Shown one piece after another: positions 1 through 11,180 of a stretch of 64,000 nt of DNA (its first letter is position 1; the number at the start of each line of letters is the position of its first letter). Below the pieces are notes generated by a model. It saw nothing but the letters and a program-made list of their open reading frames with translations. It was not told the origin of the DNA and did no database searches. The position numbers and the translations under genes were made by a program. Source of the stretch: Corythucha ciliata (taxonomy: Eukaryota; Arthropoda; Insecta; Hemiptera; Tingidae); contig CM075942.1 of assembly GCA_038030265.1 (NCBI GenBank), positions 17,504,029 to 17,568,028 of the forward strand. Reading direction: 5' to 3'.

Positions 1-830
1 TCAATCACGAACTTGCCTCCATCGCGAATCTGTGGATTATATCAAATTGAACTGTAAATTAGAGTTTTCTTCATTTTAGCCGCAAATAAGCGCTTTTACT
101 CAATTTTAGCCTCGTATATTAGCGGATTTTCTCATATTGATCTACGAATTAGCGTTTTTCTCTATTTTATACCTACGAATTAGCGCCCATTCTCAAGTTT
201 AAATGCGATTGAGCGCTTTAACACAATTTAATCCAGGAATTTAGTGATTTTTCTCAGTGTCAGCCACGTATTAGCGGGTTTGCTCAAATCGATCCTCGCG
301 AATAAGCGTTTCATCTTCAATTTTTGACATGAGTTACTGGTGTTTGTCAATTTAGTCGTGAAGTTGCCCGGAGAAACGATGAATTGGCGTTTTATAAATA
401 TTAGCTGGGCGTGCTCAGCGATTATTCACTGTTTTTTCTCAATTTCATAGCCACGACCCACGACTTAGGCGCTTTTTCTTAATTCATAGCCATGAATTGG
501 AATTTTCTCAATTTTTAGCTGCCAATCGGAAATTGTTTCCACGATTTGCCATAAATTATAGCTTTTTTACTATTTCGCTGCAAAACACTTTATCTTAACT
601 CTCTACCGCTTATATTTCCTAGATGATTAACGCGTCTTCTCAGTTTTAGCCGCCTGTTAGGGCCATTATAAATTTGGGGTTAGCCGCCAAGTTTCCTTCA
701 AATTCACATACCGCAAATCTTTGTAATTTTTGTTAAGTTTATAGTGGCGAATGAGTACTCGCTCTCAATATTAGCCACAAATCAACGTTTTAAAACCTTG
801 AAAATCTCTGGTTTTTCATCATCAAGCTTC
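1..830 (-). repeat. Minisatellite family 1, ~30-bp units
   Basis: Diverged head-to-tail copies of a unit close to 30 bp. Each copy reads roughly TTTTTCTCAATTTTAGCC followed by a short ACGAATTAGCG block. At 92-300 the ATTAG/GAG word recurs about every 30 bases. Copies differ by many substitutions and small indels, so the array is old. The orientation is opposite to the arrays at 31310 and 57545. The array runs off the left edge of the window. No gene is visible in it. Confidence 0.8.
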
Positions 831-955
831 TAGGGGATCCTCCTCTGAACGGTTCCATAGGACGACCAGTATGTCAGCACGTTATACTAGAACCACGAAA
901 TGCGTGAACAACGAAACGTTCTTACCACAAATTGGTCAAACCACAGGTGGGACAG

Positions 956-1032
956 GTGGATTGAGCATTTTGTGGTTCTTAAATTTGTGGACCTATCCAC
1001 AAAAGCATTGAACCACAAAATTCTCAATCCAC
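956..1032. repeat. Hairpin with 23-bp arms
   Basis: Bases 956-978 and 1010-1032 are reverse complements with one mismatch, separated by a 31-base loop. The neighbourhood (890-1050) is built from repeated words such as GAACAACAAAATGTTC and ACCACAAA, so the hairpin probably belongs to a small degenerate repeat rather than being a lone regulatory structure. Confidence 0.7.
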
Positions 1033-1100
1033 ACAATGTTTGAACAACAAAATGTTCATCTAAACTCAAATTGCTAGAATCACATTTCTGCGGTGACATC

Positions 1101-1680
1101 GTGGTTTCAAAGGGCCTAAGTCACGATATTTGGTTTTCAAACGAGCGATTTATTTATTCGTAGAGACCAAATAATGAAAATAATAATGGAAAGAGCTTAA
1201 GGGGGAGTTGTGGCTGGTGTAAAGATGGACATAATGAAGGGAGGGTGTGAAGGGGCTTCAGGTAACAGAGAAGGTAACACGGCTGTTTGTGTTCTGCCGA
1301 GCACTACACTACACTTTTTTTTCGCGAACAGACTTCATTATGTTTTCTCGACCCCCTTCAATCATACCTCGCCTACTCCGCGTTACGTAAAATATCGCCG
1401 TCTTTCTGCACCAATCCTGGATAAAAACCATTTTGTGGATTTATCTCCCTAAATAACATTTTTTGCGCATCTGGCTCACAGAAAACCCAATTTTGCAGTC
1501 GTTCTGTTGCTGAAAACCCAGTTGGCAGTTTTCCAGCAGAAATAGTTGGATGGTTAATGACCCCTTTTTCTGTGATAATTCAGATTCTGGGGCCTAATTG
1601 ACGATTTCCAGCGCCGGATGCGCCTGAGTTTTGTTCTCACGTGAAGCTGTCCAATCTTATATTAAAGGCTGGCTACAATC
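1101..1680. other. Gene-free stretch
   Basis: No supported gene. Bases 1326-1420 resemble 30305-30400: both have a run of CGACCCCCTCCA-like bases followed some 50 bases later by a shared TGCACCAATCCTGG. This suggests an old dispersed repeat of unknown type. Confidence 0.4.
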
Positions 1681-2260
1681 AAGCTGTGAACTAGCGATCT
1701 TTTCACTTTTAGCGAATAATTAGCGTTTTTTCTCAATTTGGTTCTCTTCAATTTTCTTCAGCTATGTCTCCACTTATGCCTTTTTTAGTGCGTCAGAGGC
1801 ATGCCTAACAGCGCATGGTGCGTTGAACGTGAGGCATGCGTCAATGCTTGCCCCAAGGAGCTGGAAGGATATCAGAAATGGCGTGCATTGCTTAAAGACA
1901 TGCGTTGTTGAAAGTTGAAAAGACGTGTTGAATTGAAAGAGGAAGACGAAAGCGCACAAGTGGAGACATATCTTTTTCTCAATATTAGCTGTGAATGAGT
2001 TATTTTCACGCATTTTAGTCGACGATATGAGTTTTTTTATTTAATAGTCACGAATTAGCAATGTCTTTCGCATTATAGCCACGAATAATCACATTATCTC
2101 AGCCACGAAGTGGAACCGTGAGTTTTGCTAAATTTTGTCTGTGAGTGAATACATTTTCATCATTTTAGCCTCAAATTAGCGCATTGTCTCGTTTTTAGCC
2201 GCAAAGTTGCTCCCGGAAAAAGCGAATATCTGATTTTTTAATTTTATAGCCATGACTAGT
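1681..2260 (-). repeat. Minisatellite family 1 with internal insertion
   Basis: Units with TTTTTCTCAATTTTAGCC-like cores flank a different segment at about 1775-1970 that contains GAGGCATGC twice. The flanking units continue in the same orientation on both sides, so the middle segment looks inserted or retained from elsewhere. A 24-base A run follows at 2367-2390. Confidence 0.65.
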
Positions 2261-4760
2261 GATGAGCAAGTCCAGGCCGGTCTTTCAAGAAGGGTCTCGG
2301 TCTTGCAAGCAGCAAGACACCTTTAAACCTGAATTCCACGGTTTGACATTCTGGGCAGGACTCATTAAAAAAAAAAAAAAAAAAAAAAAACGACTACACG
2401 GGTTTGAGTACGTTAAAAAGGTCAATTCCGTGGTTTTGCTATTGTTATATTTGGATATGGTGCTGTCTGAAACTAATTTTGCGCGTTTGGCTCAATGAAA
2501 AACCATTTCTTTTGAGTTGGCTTATTTGAGACTCATTCTGCTGCTATCCAAAAGAGGGTGATGTTGAGTGAGAGTGTGAGACAGAAACCATCCTGAGAGA
2601 ACACTGCAATTGTTTGGTTGCCACAAGGGGGAGGGATGCATTTAGACAAGGCCCTGAGTTCCGAATTTCTAGGAAAAGTGACGTTTGCATTTATAGAGAC
2701 TGATGATCACTGGACCCCCAGGACGCTAACAATTCGAACGCCAGTAACACGTTATTGCTGCTCTACACTCTGCCGAGAGCCAATCGTCTAAAAATGTTTC
2801 TTTAAAAAACCGTGTGGAAGGCGATTTCACATTCCTACCCTTCCACCCCACAACACCACCACTTATGTTAGACCAACCCCAGCCTTTCGACTCCTTTTGA
2901 ACATTAAATTAAAGACAGAATTAAAAGTCTTCTATAATTAGCGCTGTTTACAAGATAATCTTCCGTCTGCACAGTGAATTTTCTAAAAACAACTTTTGTA
3001 ATTAAATTTCCGAAACGAATGAAAGAGTAGGGGGGCTGCTGAGAAAGTCGAATCAGCCTTGTAGAGAAGAGCTTGGTTTTGCCTGTTAAATGAGAAAAAT
3101 ATTTTCATTTATTCCGCGCAGTGCAACGCCGTATACCCCACGGTCCTACAATAAACTCATTTAATGCCACCAAAGCTGATAATTGTCATTCTATGGCTTT
3201 GTTTCCTGCCGGCGCCCCTGCAAAACACTCCTGTGGAGTTGGTTGCGGGGGGGGGGAGTAGGTAATGAAATAAAAAATAAAGCTGGAATCACAACCGGGC
3301 CAAAGCTGCGTAAATTATTGACGGTCGTCTTTAATTAATTGTTTTTCTTGAGTTTAAGCGGAAACTTCCGAAAATCGTTTGAGTGTTTTTCCACTTAAAA
3401 CAGAGTTAGGGAGAGAACTCAAAATTTTACGTAGCGTGAATAGGTTATTCGAATATTCTGGAATGAAGTTAAGAGTTTATATTCGACTAATTCCTTGATC
3501 AAATATTGCGTTATTCGAAAAACACGAACGGAAAAATAAATTATATTTTTCATGCCCCTCACATCCTCCACTCCCCACCCCCCTTGCAGCACAATTGATG
3601 AGCTGCTCGGAAATGGAGTTTCGACTGAAATTGGTCCTACAAGCTTTTTAAAGTGATGAGGTTTGTAGATGGGTGGGGGGGGGAAGGTAGGTTCAAATCG
3701 AATTCGCTTCGTTTTACCGACAGAAAAAACTGGGAGGATTAAGGTTTCGTAAAACCAGAACATAAATACGCACGCACTTACGGTTTTTGAAGAGCTCGTT
3801 TGAACTCCTTTGCACTATCGTTGGTTTCAAAAGGTTTTTCATTTTGTCCACAGAAGATTCATTTCAAGGCTTAACACTCGAGGAACTTTTTTGAAGAAAA
3901 TACAGATGGGGTTTACCATTATATTGGTACCTTTATTGCCCTTCTGAGATTCCCCTCCGGATCCATTTCTTGTAATACGCTTGCATGGAATAAATGAATT
4001 TTGATTGTCATTTTCTTCTTACCTCAATCCTGACGCTCTTTCTCTGCCAGCATAAGACTCTCAATGTAAACCATAATATCACCGTGGATTGAACAGGGTT
4101 GAAAAGGGCGACAGATAGTGGAAGACGTGACAGGGGAGGGGGATGTGGTAAAAGAAAAAATAAATAAAGAGACCTTAAAAAGTTGGAGTCGTTTCCACCC
4201 CTTTCACCATCTCTACCTTCTTTTTTCATCGTTCTCGAGTGAACTCTTTGGCATTTCTCGGTTCATTCAACAAAAGAGGAAGGAAATGGGGAAAAAGAAT
4301 ATTACGTTGATGGTATGAGGGAGATCGTGAAGGGAAGGGGAGAGAGAAATGAGCAGAAAAGGCTAGACGAAAACAAGATACGAGGGCAAAGTGAAGAAAA
4401 ACTGGAAAAATGTATGGGTGGAATGATCATCTGCTTTCATTCTTCGATTCTTAGTCCTTTAGTTATTGGAAATCAGATCCCCTGCATTTCTTTTCATTCA
4501 CGTCGTCTTTTCTCTCTCTATACTCTCTCACTCTTCCTTGCTAGCATTGTCCCATCAATGGCAGGTAGGTAAATTTCGATTGGAATTAGTGATGGGTAAA
4601 ATCTTCATTATAATGGTTACTTATCGACACAAAGTGCCTCTCGAGGATGAACGTACAAGAAGGGCACAAGCCAAAATCGTCAGTCACGAAATTACCTGTT
4701 TCACAGGGCCTAGAAACGACATTTAACCGTTTACCCGTTCTAAATAGAGGGCGTTTTTCA
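2260..4760. other. Mostly unique intergenic or intronic DNA
   Basis: AT-rich DNA with purine-rich tracts (4100-4400) and short G or A runs (2367-2390, 3249-3257, 3674-3683). No reading frame here shows a recognisable domain or composition. No splice-bounded coding segment was identified. Confidence 0.4.
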
Positions 4761-5620
4761 TCCTCATCTGACCACCAAACTGGCAATTTTGCGGCTATTC
4801 ATCACGCGTGAAACTGTCAATTTTGCGGCTATTAAGCATTCCGCACTTGCGATCACGTGGCTCTTATAGGCTTCGGCACTAAATACGAAGAAAGTCACGG
4901 GCCACGTGCTTTGCGAGCTGGTGGATGCAGTTCAGTGATGAGATGTGTGAAGTGCGTGACATAAATGTTTATAGGGGTACAGCTTATGAGACCCCAACTA
5001 ACCACCGACAACCCGTCCGTCGAGCCCACAAAAAACAATTCAAACTTGCCATTTTGCGGATCGATAATTTAGCCCTAAAACTTGGCAATTCACTAATATT
5101 TTGCTTCCAATGATGTAATTTTGCCTTTTGGGGCCTGCGGTCAGAGAAAAGAGAAGAAAAAATAATAAAAAAATAAGAAGAAAAGGATAGAAAGAATAAA
5201 AAAGAAGAGGGAGATGAGTAAAAGAATAAGAATAAGAAGAAGATGATGAATAATAAAAAAAAACTCTGAATCTAGTAATTTCGCTAAATTGTATTTTTGC
5301 CGAAATTAAGACTTGAAACCCCAAAACCACCAATTACGCGGATATTCAGTGACGAAACTTGTAATTTCACTCAAATAAAGACTTGAACCAACTCACAAAT
5401 ATTTAGCTCTAAATGTTGCGCATTTATTGTGGCTTTTTGTCAGTCTGTGAGCACATCCACGGTAGACACGGAAAAACGCATTGACACTTGAAATTTTGGT
5501 CAAATTAAAACCCGAAACTTGCCATTCTGCAAATATTTAGCCATGAAACGTGTATGTTCACAGATGTTTAGCTCCTAATTGTTTTGCAATTTTGCGGCTA
5601 TTCTTCACAATTTGGTTACT
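4760..5620 (+). repeat. Minisatellite family 3, ~30-bp units
   Basis: Repeated blocks of AACTTGCAATTTTGCG-like sequence followed by a GATATTTAGCCC-like block. The array is interrupted by an A/G-rich stretch at about 5140-5260. Copies are strongly diverged. The same unit recurs at 7556, 27920, 30490 and 44140. Confidence 0.75.
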
Positions 5621-5629
5621 TTCGGTGGC

Positions 5630-6195
5630 CCACTAGGTCCTGGTTCTGATTTTCGTGAAAAAAGACCCCTGCAATTTTGTGGAAACAAACGCTATATAAT
5701 CCAGTAAAATGGTATTCAAAATTGCCCTGAGGTGGAAAAAACTGGAAACCTTGGAATTACTTTTGATTTTCATGTTTTTTGGGGGTTCTGAATCCGAATC
5801 TGAACTTTTCCAACAAAATTTCCTGTTGCGTTTTGAGATATCGGCGAAAAACGGTGAAATTATGATTATTTTGCCCATTTTTCAATTATAATTTCTTAGG
5901 AGGATTACTGATGTGAAAATACGTTATTTCTACACTGAAACTACATTGAATTTCCTACAAGTCGTTACCCAAACGGATTTTTTCGGACCATCCGTTTTTG
6001 AAAAATAAATAGAAAATGACCATTATTCCATACAATTGATAGTCCAGTCAATTGGGGCTCTGGAAAGCCTGTTTCAGGTCAGGACAAACGTATAGAAGTT
6101 TTTTCTCAACTGATTTATATGTTTTTGGGGGTGCTGAATCCGAATCTGAACTTTGCCTACAAATAATTGGTCGGCTTCACGTCGAAAATTGTAAA

Positions 6196-6230
<35 letters not shown>

Positions 6231-7560
6231 GGAAACTTTCCGACTTTTTCTACTCGATTGATCATATCTCTGGAACTATGTACTTTTCGATGATAGTGCT
6301 CTTATGCATTTTTGAAATATACTAAATTTGTGACAATTTAAGCCCAATTGTATCCCTGTACGACCAATATTTATTGAGGTATGAACCCTCAAAAATTGAC
6401 GAGTGCGTGGGAACAGAGTTTCTCGTCCGAAGTATCCTGAGAGTCTGGGTGCGTGCCCACGCAAAGCGAGTCATTGTAAGACTCCCAGACGCTTTTGAGC
6501 TATCTAGTAGGATAGGTAGTACCTAATTTATTCATTATTTTTTGACGCAGACTCATATTTTCCAGTGCAACTGAACAATCTCTCCTTCCAGCTGTGTTTA
6601 GGGTAATTCTGGAGACAAACCCTAAAAGAGTACACTTTTTTTTATAATGAAACGCTCGCGTCCAACGGAAGACATTTTCATAAGCCTTCTCAAAGGAGGT
6701 TGGAAGTTGCGTGAAATAGTGTTCTTTATATGTATTTTCGCTAAACAATCCATAGAAAATTTTTTGAGCTAAGTTAATAACGCAAGGTTACCAGTTTGGC
6801 TAAACGCTCTTCAGATGGGTACGTTTATAATCCCCCTCTACCATTTTTCAATATGTATCTTTGATTTCGATAAAATCGGTTCGTCATAGAAAAAGTTAGT
6901 CATAGGTACTTATTACATTTTGCATAGTTCTTCTCGTGGCTTCCGCTACACCATGCGATCGAAGAAAAACGCGAGTGGGAACTTATTGTGGCTTTTTTTG
7001 TGATCTTCAAACCAAGCCTGAAAGAACGATTAGTCCTGTCTACACCGATGGTTTCAGAGATATTTCAGAAAAGAGCCCTCAAATCCAAATTCAAGCTCGT
7101 GCTGTGCCAACACCCGACGTGGAATCATCAGGAATTTTTTGGGAAATGGAAGGAGGTGTATCTGAAAGAGATTGCACCTAACATTTTTTATCAGTTTTTC
7201 CAGCTTCAGGATCCAGCCAATTTTCCGTCAGCGGCAGAAAATGGTCAATTTTTGACGGGTCATATCTCAGGAACTATTAATCGAATGGAGATACACATGG
7301 GCTTTACTTGTCACAAATTTAATCTATTTCAAAAATGCAAAGGAGCACCATCATCGAAAAAAGTACATAGTTCCAGAGAAAAAGTCGGAAAATTTCGCGG
7401 TTATTCGCCGATATCTCAAAACGCAACTCGAAATTTTGTTGGAAAACTTCGGATTCGGATTCAGCACCCCCAAAGACATAAAATTCAAACCCCTATATGG
7501 AAACCCGAGGTTTCCATTTTTTCCCACGTCCAACTACCATTTGACTGTATAGAAACATGC
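5630..7560. repeat. Composite inverted repeat of unknown family
   Basis: Segments in the first half reappear reverse-complemented in the second half. Bases 5745-5865 and about 6100-6160 match the reverse complement of about 7400-7530 (shared words include GAATCCGAATCTGAA and GAGATATCGGCGAA). Bases 6230-6410 match the reverse complement of about 7240-7395 (shared GGAACTATGTACTTTT and TTTTTGAAATA). A 30-base A run at 6199-6228 interrupts the first half. Open frames here, the longest 207 codons at 6988-7611, show no recognisable domain. I regard the whole as a decayed repeat rather than a gene. Confidence 0.65.
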
Positions 7561-8095
7561 AATTTCGCAAAAATTAAGACAACAAACCTAAGCGATGTCG
7601 TGGATATTTAGACCCAATACTTAAATTTTGCGGAGATTCAGACCCAATAATTGAAATTTCGCAAACATTTATCTCCGAATGTCCCAATGTTGAAGCAATA
7701 TTTAACATACTTTGGGTGCTATCGGTGCCGGCTAGCCTACGGGTTTCACGTTCACCAAACAAAAAGGCTAGAAACGCGTGGTACTCAAATATTGAGACCA
7801 TACGCTTGCAATTTTTGGGATCCTCACCTCTGAATGTAGCAATTTGGTAGTGACCTCGGCTCCATTGATGCAATGGAATATTTCGCTGAAACCGGTATAT
7901 GTTATGGTACCTGTACCAGGACGACGGGCTACGATCTGATGCGTGATTTAGCTAATCCCCAGATTTCGCAAAAATTAAGGCAACAAAACTAAGCGATATC
8001 GTGGATATTTAGACCCAATACTTAGGTTTTGACGAGATTCAGACCCAATAATTGGAATTTCGCAGATGTTTATCTCGAAGTGTCCCAGGGGGGTA
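7556..8095 (+). repeat. Minisatellite family 3 with ~125-bp higher-order duplicate
   Basis: Bases about 7560-7685 and 7965-8090 are copies of one another at around 90% identity by eye. Both run from ATTTCGCAAAAATTAAG through GATATTTAGACCCAATACTT to a TGTCCCA word. Between them is about 280 bp of unrelated sequence. This is the best-conserved duplication inside any family 3 block. Confidence 0.75.
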
Positions 8096-8099
8096 GGCC

Positions 8100-8480
8100 C
8101 TCAGGTGGCTTCAATTAAGAAGACGCGCTAATGATCCGTTCTTGAGGTTATAAGCGGCTAAAAATTCAGTCAAGGCGCCAATACTTGTATCGTAAGAAAA
8201 AAGCGCTCATCCGGGGATAGATTTGAGGAAATTTGCTAATTCGCAGTCTAAAATGGTGGCCCTTTCACATCTAACACTTAATATAAAAACGCTAATATGC
8301 TGTTCTTGGGGGCAGGACCAAGACTATAATTAGAAAAAGGTGTTAATTAATGACTGAAAGAGAAGAAAATAGCTGATTCACAGCTAAAATTGAAAAAAGA
8401 ACTAAATCACTTCGTAAATTAAGAAAAATGACTGACACGCATAACAGCTATAATGTACAAAACGTGAATAATTCATTGTT
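8100..8480 (+). repeat. Degenerate family 1 minisatellite
   Basis: Scattered units with AGCGGCTAAAA and GAAAAAAG words at roughly 30-base spacing. Very diverged, and the right edge is vague. Confidence 0.5.
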
Positions 8481-9572
8481 TCTAGTGGCAACGTGGCATG
8501 GCGATTGTAGCCAACGATAGTAGCTAAGGGATACGATATCTGGCGGCGTTTCAGAGAAACATTGAGTCCGGTACTCCATAGGTCTATGGGCTTAGTGCAA
8601 AGTGACAGTCCTGCAGACTAGCGGCAGACTAGTGCAATACTTGTTCTAACTTTAGTTCACTCTCCTCTACTGAATCCCTACGAAGAACGTGCTCTGACTC
8701 TCGTTTAAAGGACGCTTTCAAGCTTTTCCTTCAATTAAAACGGTGTAGTGCTGTGTTGTGGGTTACATTAATTCGCCTGATAAATATAAAGGCCTACAAT
8801 TTACGGTTTTCCCAATAAACCTTACGAAAAAGAGAGACCGGGTGAAGTGGATCCTGGCCGTCAACAGGAAAAGCCAGTTAGAGCAATTCAGTAATTTTTC
8901 TACTGAAGCACTTTATGTATTTTCTAGCAGCAATGCACTAGCTGAAACTCTCGTCCCCCCTTCTTCAATGGTTTTCCACTTACACTCAAAAATTGCTGGC
9001 TTATTCCCGCAGAGTGGCAGAAGGGCGGAGCTAACAGGTCTCTGTTTTCGTTAGAGAAGAAAAAAGAGTACATGTGGCAGAAAACTTTGATTTGCCGACG
9101 TTTTTATTCTACATGCCCACAGATTGGTTCAGAATTTTAAAAAATGGGGGGGGGGGGCAAATGCACTTGGGCGGCAATAATGCACATAGTTCTCCTCTTC
9201 CTATTTATAGCCTTTGGAAAAGAAGGGTGTCAGAAAACAATAAGGGAATTTAAAGAAATAAATAAGCTTTAATTTTCTTCAAAAACTCTTTGAGATGACA
9301 TTATTTAACCCTGTAATAAGGGCATTGACTTTGGCGGACTCGACATGGCCGGGTGCGGGGCCCACTGATTAATAATAATAAGCCTATGGAAACGTACATA
9401 TTTTAATTAATGTGTACCTATGTAGCCTAATACACCTATTTTTAATTGCAAAAATCTTCGCGTTTCTCGTTCTTTACATTTCAAAATAAATCATGTTTGA
9501 CATCTTATACTAGCCCTTTGTTAAATTTCTAAAACGCACAGCTAGGAATGCATAATAGACCAATCCCAGATC
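8480..9572. other. Gene-free stretch
   Basis: No supported gene. A run of ten G lies near 9147-9156. The 98-codon open frame at 8758-9054 has no recognisable motif. Confidence 0.4.
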
Positions 9573-9660
9573 CAGTGGCGGATCCAGCATTTTATGAATG
9601 GGGGGGGGACAAAACTAAAATGTTCTCTTCCCGGTGGGGGAGGGGGGATTGCACACCACC
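9573..9660 (+). mobile_element. Solitary hAT-like terminus
   Basis: CAGTGGCGGATCCAGC matches the general form of hAT inverted-repeat ends (CAG-GG-G) and is followed by a G-rich stretch. No matching right end was found downstream, so the element is either truncated or decayed. Confidence 0.35.
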
Positions 9661-10030
9661 AGTGAAAAAGGAAAACATATAGGAGCCACTTTTCCTGATA
9701 TTTCCGGTTTCTTTTCCCGGAAGAATGGAATCAAAATCCCGTGGGGAGTAGAGGGGGTCATGCTTAAACTATGTTGAGTATTTCTCAAAAATATGTTCAA
9801 CCTGATCGTAAACAGACAATTTCGGGCTTGAAACATATGCCATTTTTTTTTTTTTTTTTTAAATGCCTATTTTGATCAAAAAACTTAATTGTGTAAACCC
9901 CTTTTAGACGAGTAAGGCCCGTATCCATAGTCGCTACTTAAGTTAAAATTCTCCCAAGTAAAAGTCAATCCAGTTTTTGTTGGTATTAAATCATCTGTTT
10001 TGACGCCCACTTAAGGAAATTTAAGTTTAA

Positions 10031-10167
10031 AGGCCCGTTCACAAGCTCTATGTTTACGTTCTGTGGAGTCTGTGCAGCCAAACAAATTTAATCCCTCGAA
10101 AAATAAAGCATTTTTATAGGTTGCATAGACATCACACAACACAAACATAGAGCTTGTGAACGGGCCT
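10031..10167 (+). mobile_element. Palindromic MITE, Harbinger-like, TAA duplication
   Basis: Near-perfect hairpin beginning AGGCCCGTTCACAAGCTC and ending with its complement, flanked on each side by TAA. The termini and the 3-bp TWA duplication fit PIF/Harbinger-type non-autonomous elements, a family assignment from general knowledge. There is no coding capacity. A second copy lies at 37156-37292, and the two are about 90% alike when one is reversed. Confidence 0.8.
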
Positions 10168-10280
10168 TAAAAAATTTCTATGAATATGGGCCTAAGCTTT
10201 TTATTCAAAGCAGCCATTTTAAGAAAAATTTACAGAACATATTTTTGATCAAAAAACTTACTCGTGTAAAAGGGACCCAG

Positions 10281-10402
10281 GGTGCCTATTCTCTAACAAA
10301 AAAGCAATATGTTTTTCGAAGCAATGTTTCTATTTTATTCATTTTCTTCAATCAAATGAATGAAATAGAATTATTGCTATGAAAAACATATTGCTTTTTT
10401 GC
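10281..10402. mobile_element. Palindromic MITE, end-truncated
   Basis: The left side GGTGCCTATTCTCTAAC is followed by AAAAAAGCAATATGTTTTTC, whose complement appears at about 10380-10398. The core GAATGAAATAGAA is shared with the intact copy at 32931-33067. The right terminus is degraded. Confidence 0.65.
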
Positions 10403-10829
10403 TGGCATTTGTTACATTTTTTAAAATGTTTTTAATGAAATGAAGTGAAGTATGGCATCAAATACGAACCCTGAAAAATTACAAAATTGGCCTGAGGGTG
10501 GAAATGAATGGACCAATAATAATTATTATAAAAATTCAAGTTCGCAGTTCGACCATAGGACGTCGATGGACCAAGAATTAATTTTTTCTTGTCTCTTCTA
10601 GCTACATCTGTGACTTCAAAATATTTTCTTCATAAAATTTATGTACCTAAAAAGTTTGAAAAAATCTTGAGAGGCCATCTCATTAATTTTACAGTTAAAA
10701 AACGGGAAATTACAAAGCGACTCACGCATTTTCACTTACAATACCATGAAAAGTGAAGAGAAAGTCGGAACAAGAATCGCACAGTTTGAAACCTAGAGCG
10801 CTCTCATTTTAAACTTTGCACTAAGCCCA

Positions 10830-11180
10830 TTCGCGGAGAAAAAGTGTAGGGTAGTGTAGTGTAGTGCAGGGCAGGTTGGGGTAGCTGGTGTAGGCGAGGG
10901 CAGCGAGGATTTTTTGTTACGCGAACGCTTTCAGAGCAGCCAGTGTAAATTCATAACAGTCGTGATATTTTCTCACTCCTGTGCATGTTAGATAAGAGTT
11001 ATCAGTTTATAACAAAAAATTGGAGTAACTTCGGGCAGCCCGGAGTAGCTCTGAACTCATCGCGAACGCCCTACACTCGCTACACTAGCTACACTAACTA
11101 CACTCGTCTGCTCGCGAACGCTTTTCGGGCTCCCGAGTGTTCCCGCGGGCAACCTAGTGTAGCTTCGCGAAAAGACCTAT
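10830..11180. repeat. TAGTG/CACTA decamer repeats in inverted arrangement
   Basis: The left part (about 10850-10895) repeats GTAGTGTAGTGTAG-like words. The right part (about 11080-11105) repeats CTACACTAGCTACACTAACT, the opposite strand of the same motif. GCGAACGCTTT occurs near both ends (about 10921 and 11114). This is a candidate foldback-type repeat. Confidence 0.5.

Noticed and set aside
6988..7611. 207-codon open frame
   Set aside because: It crosses an inverted repeat region and a minisatellite boundary, has no recognisable domain, and its parts recur reverse-complemented at 5745-6410.
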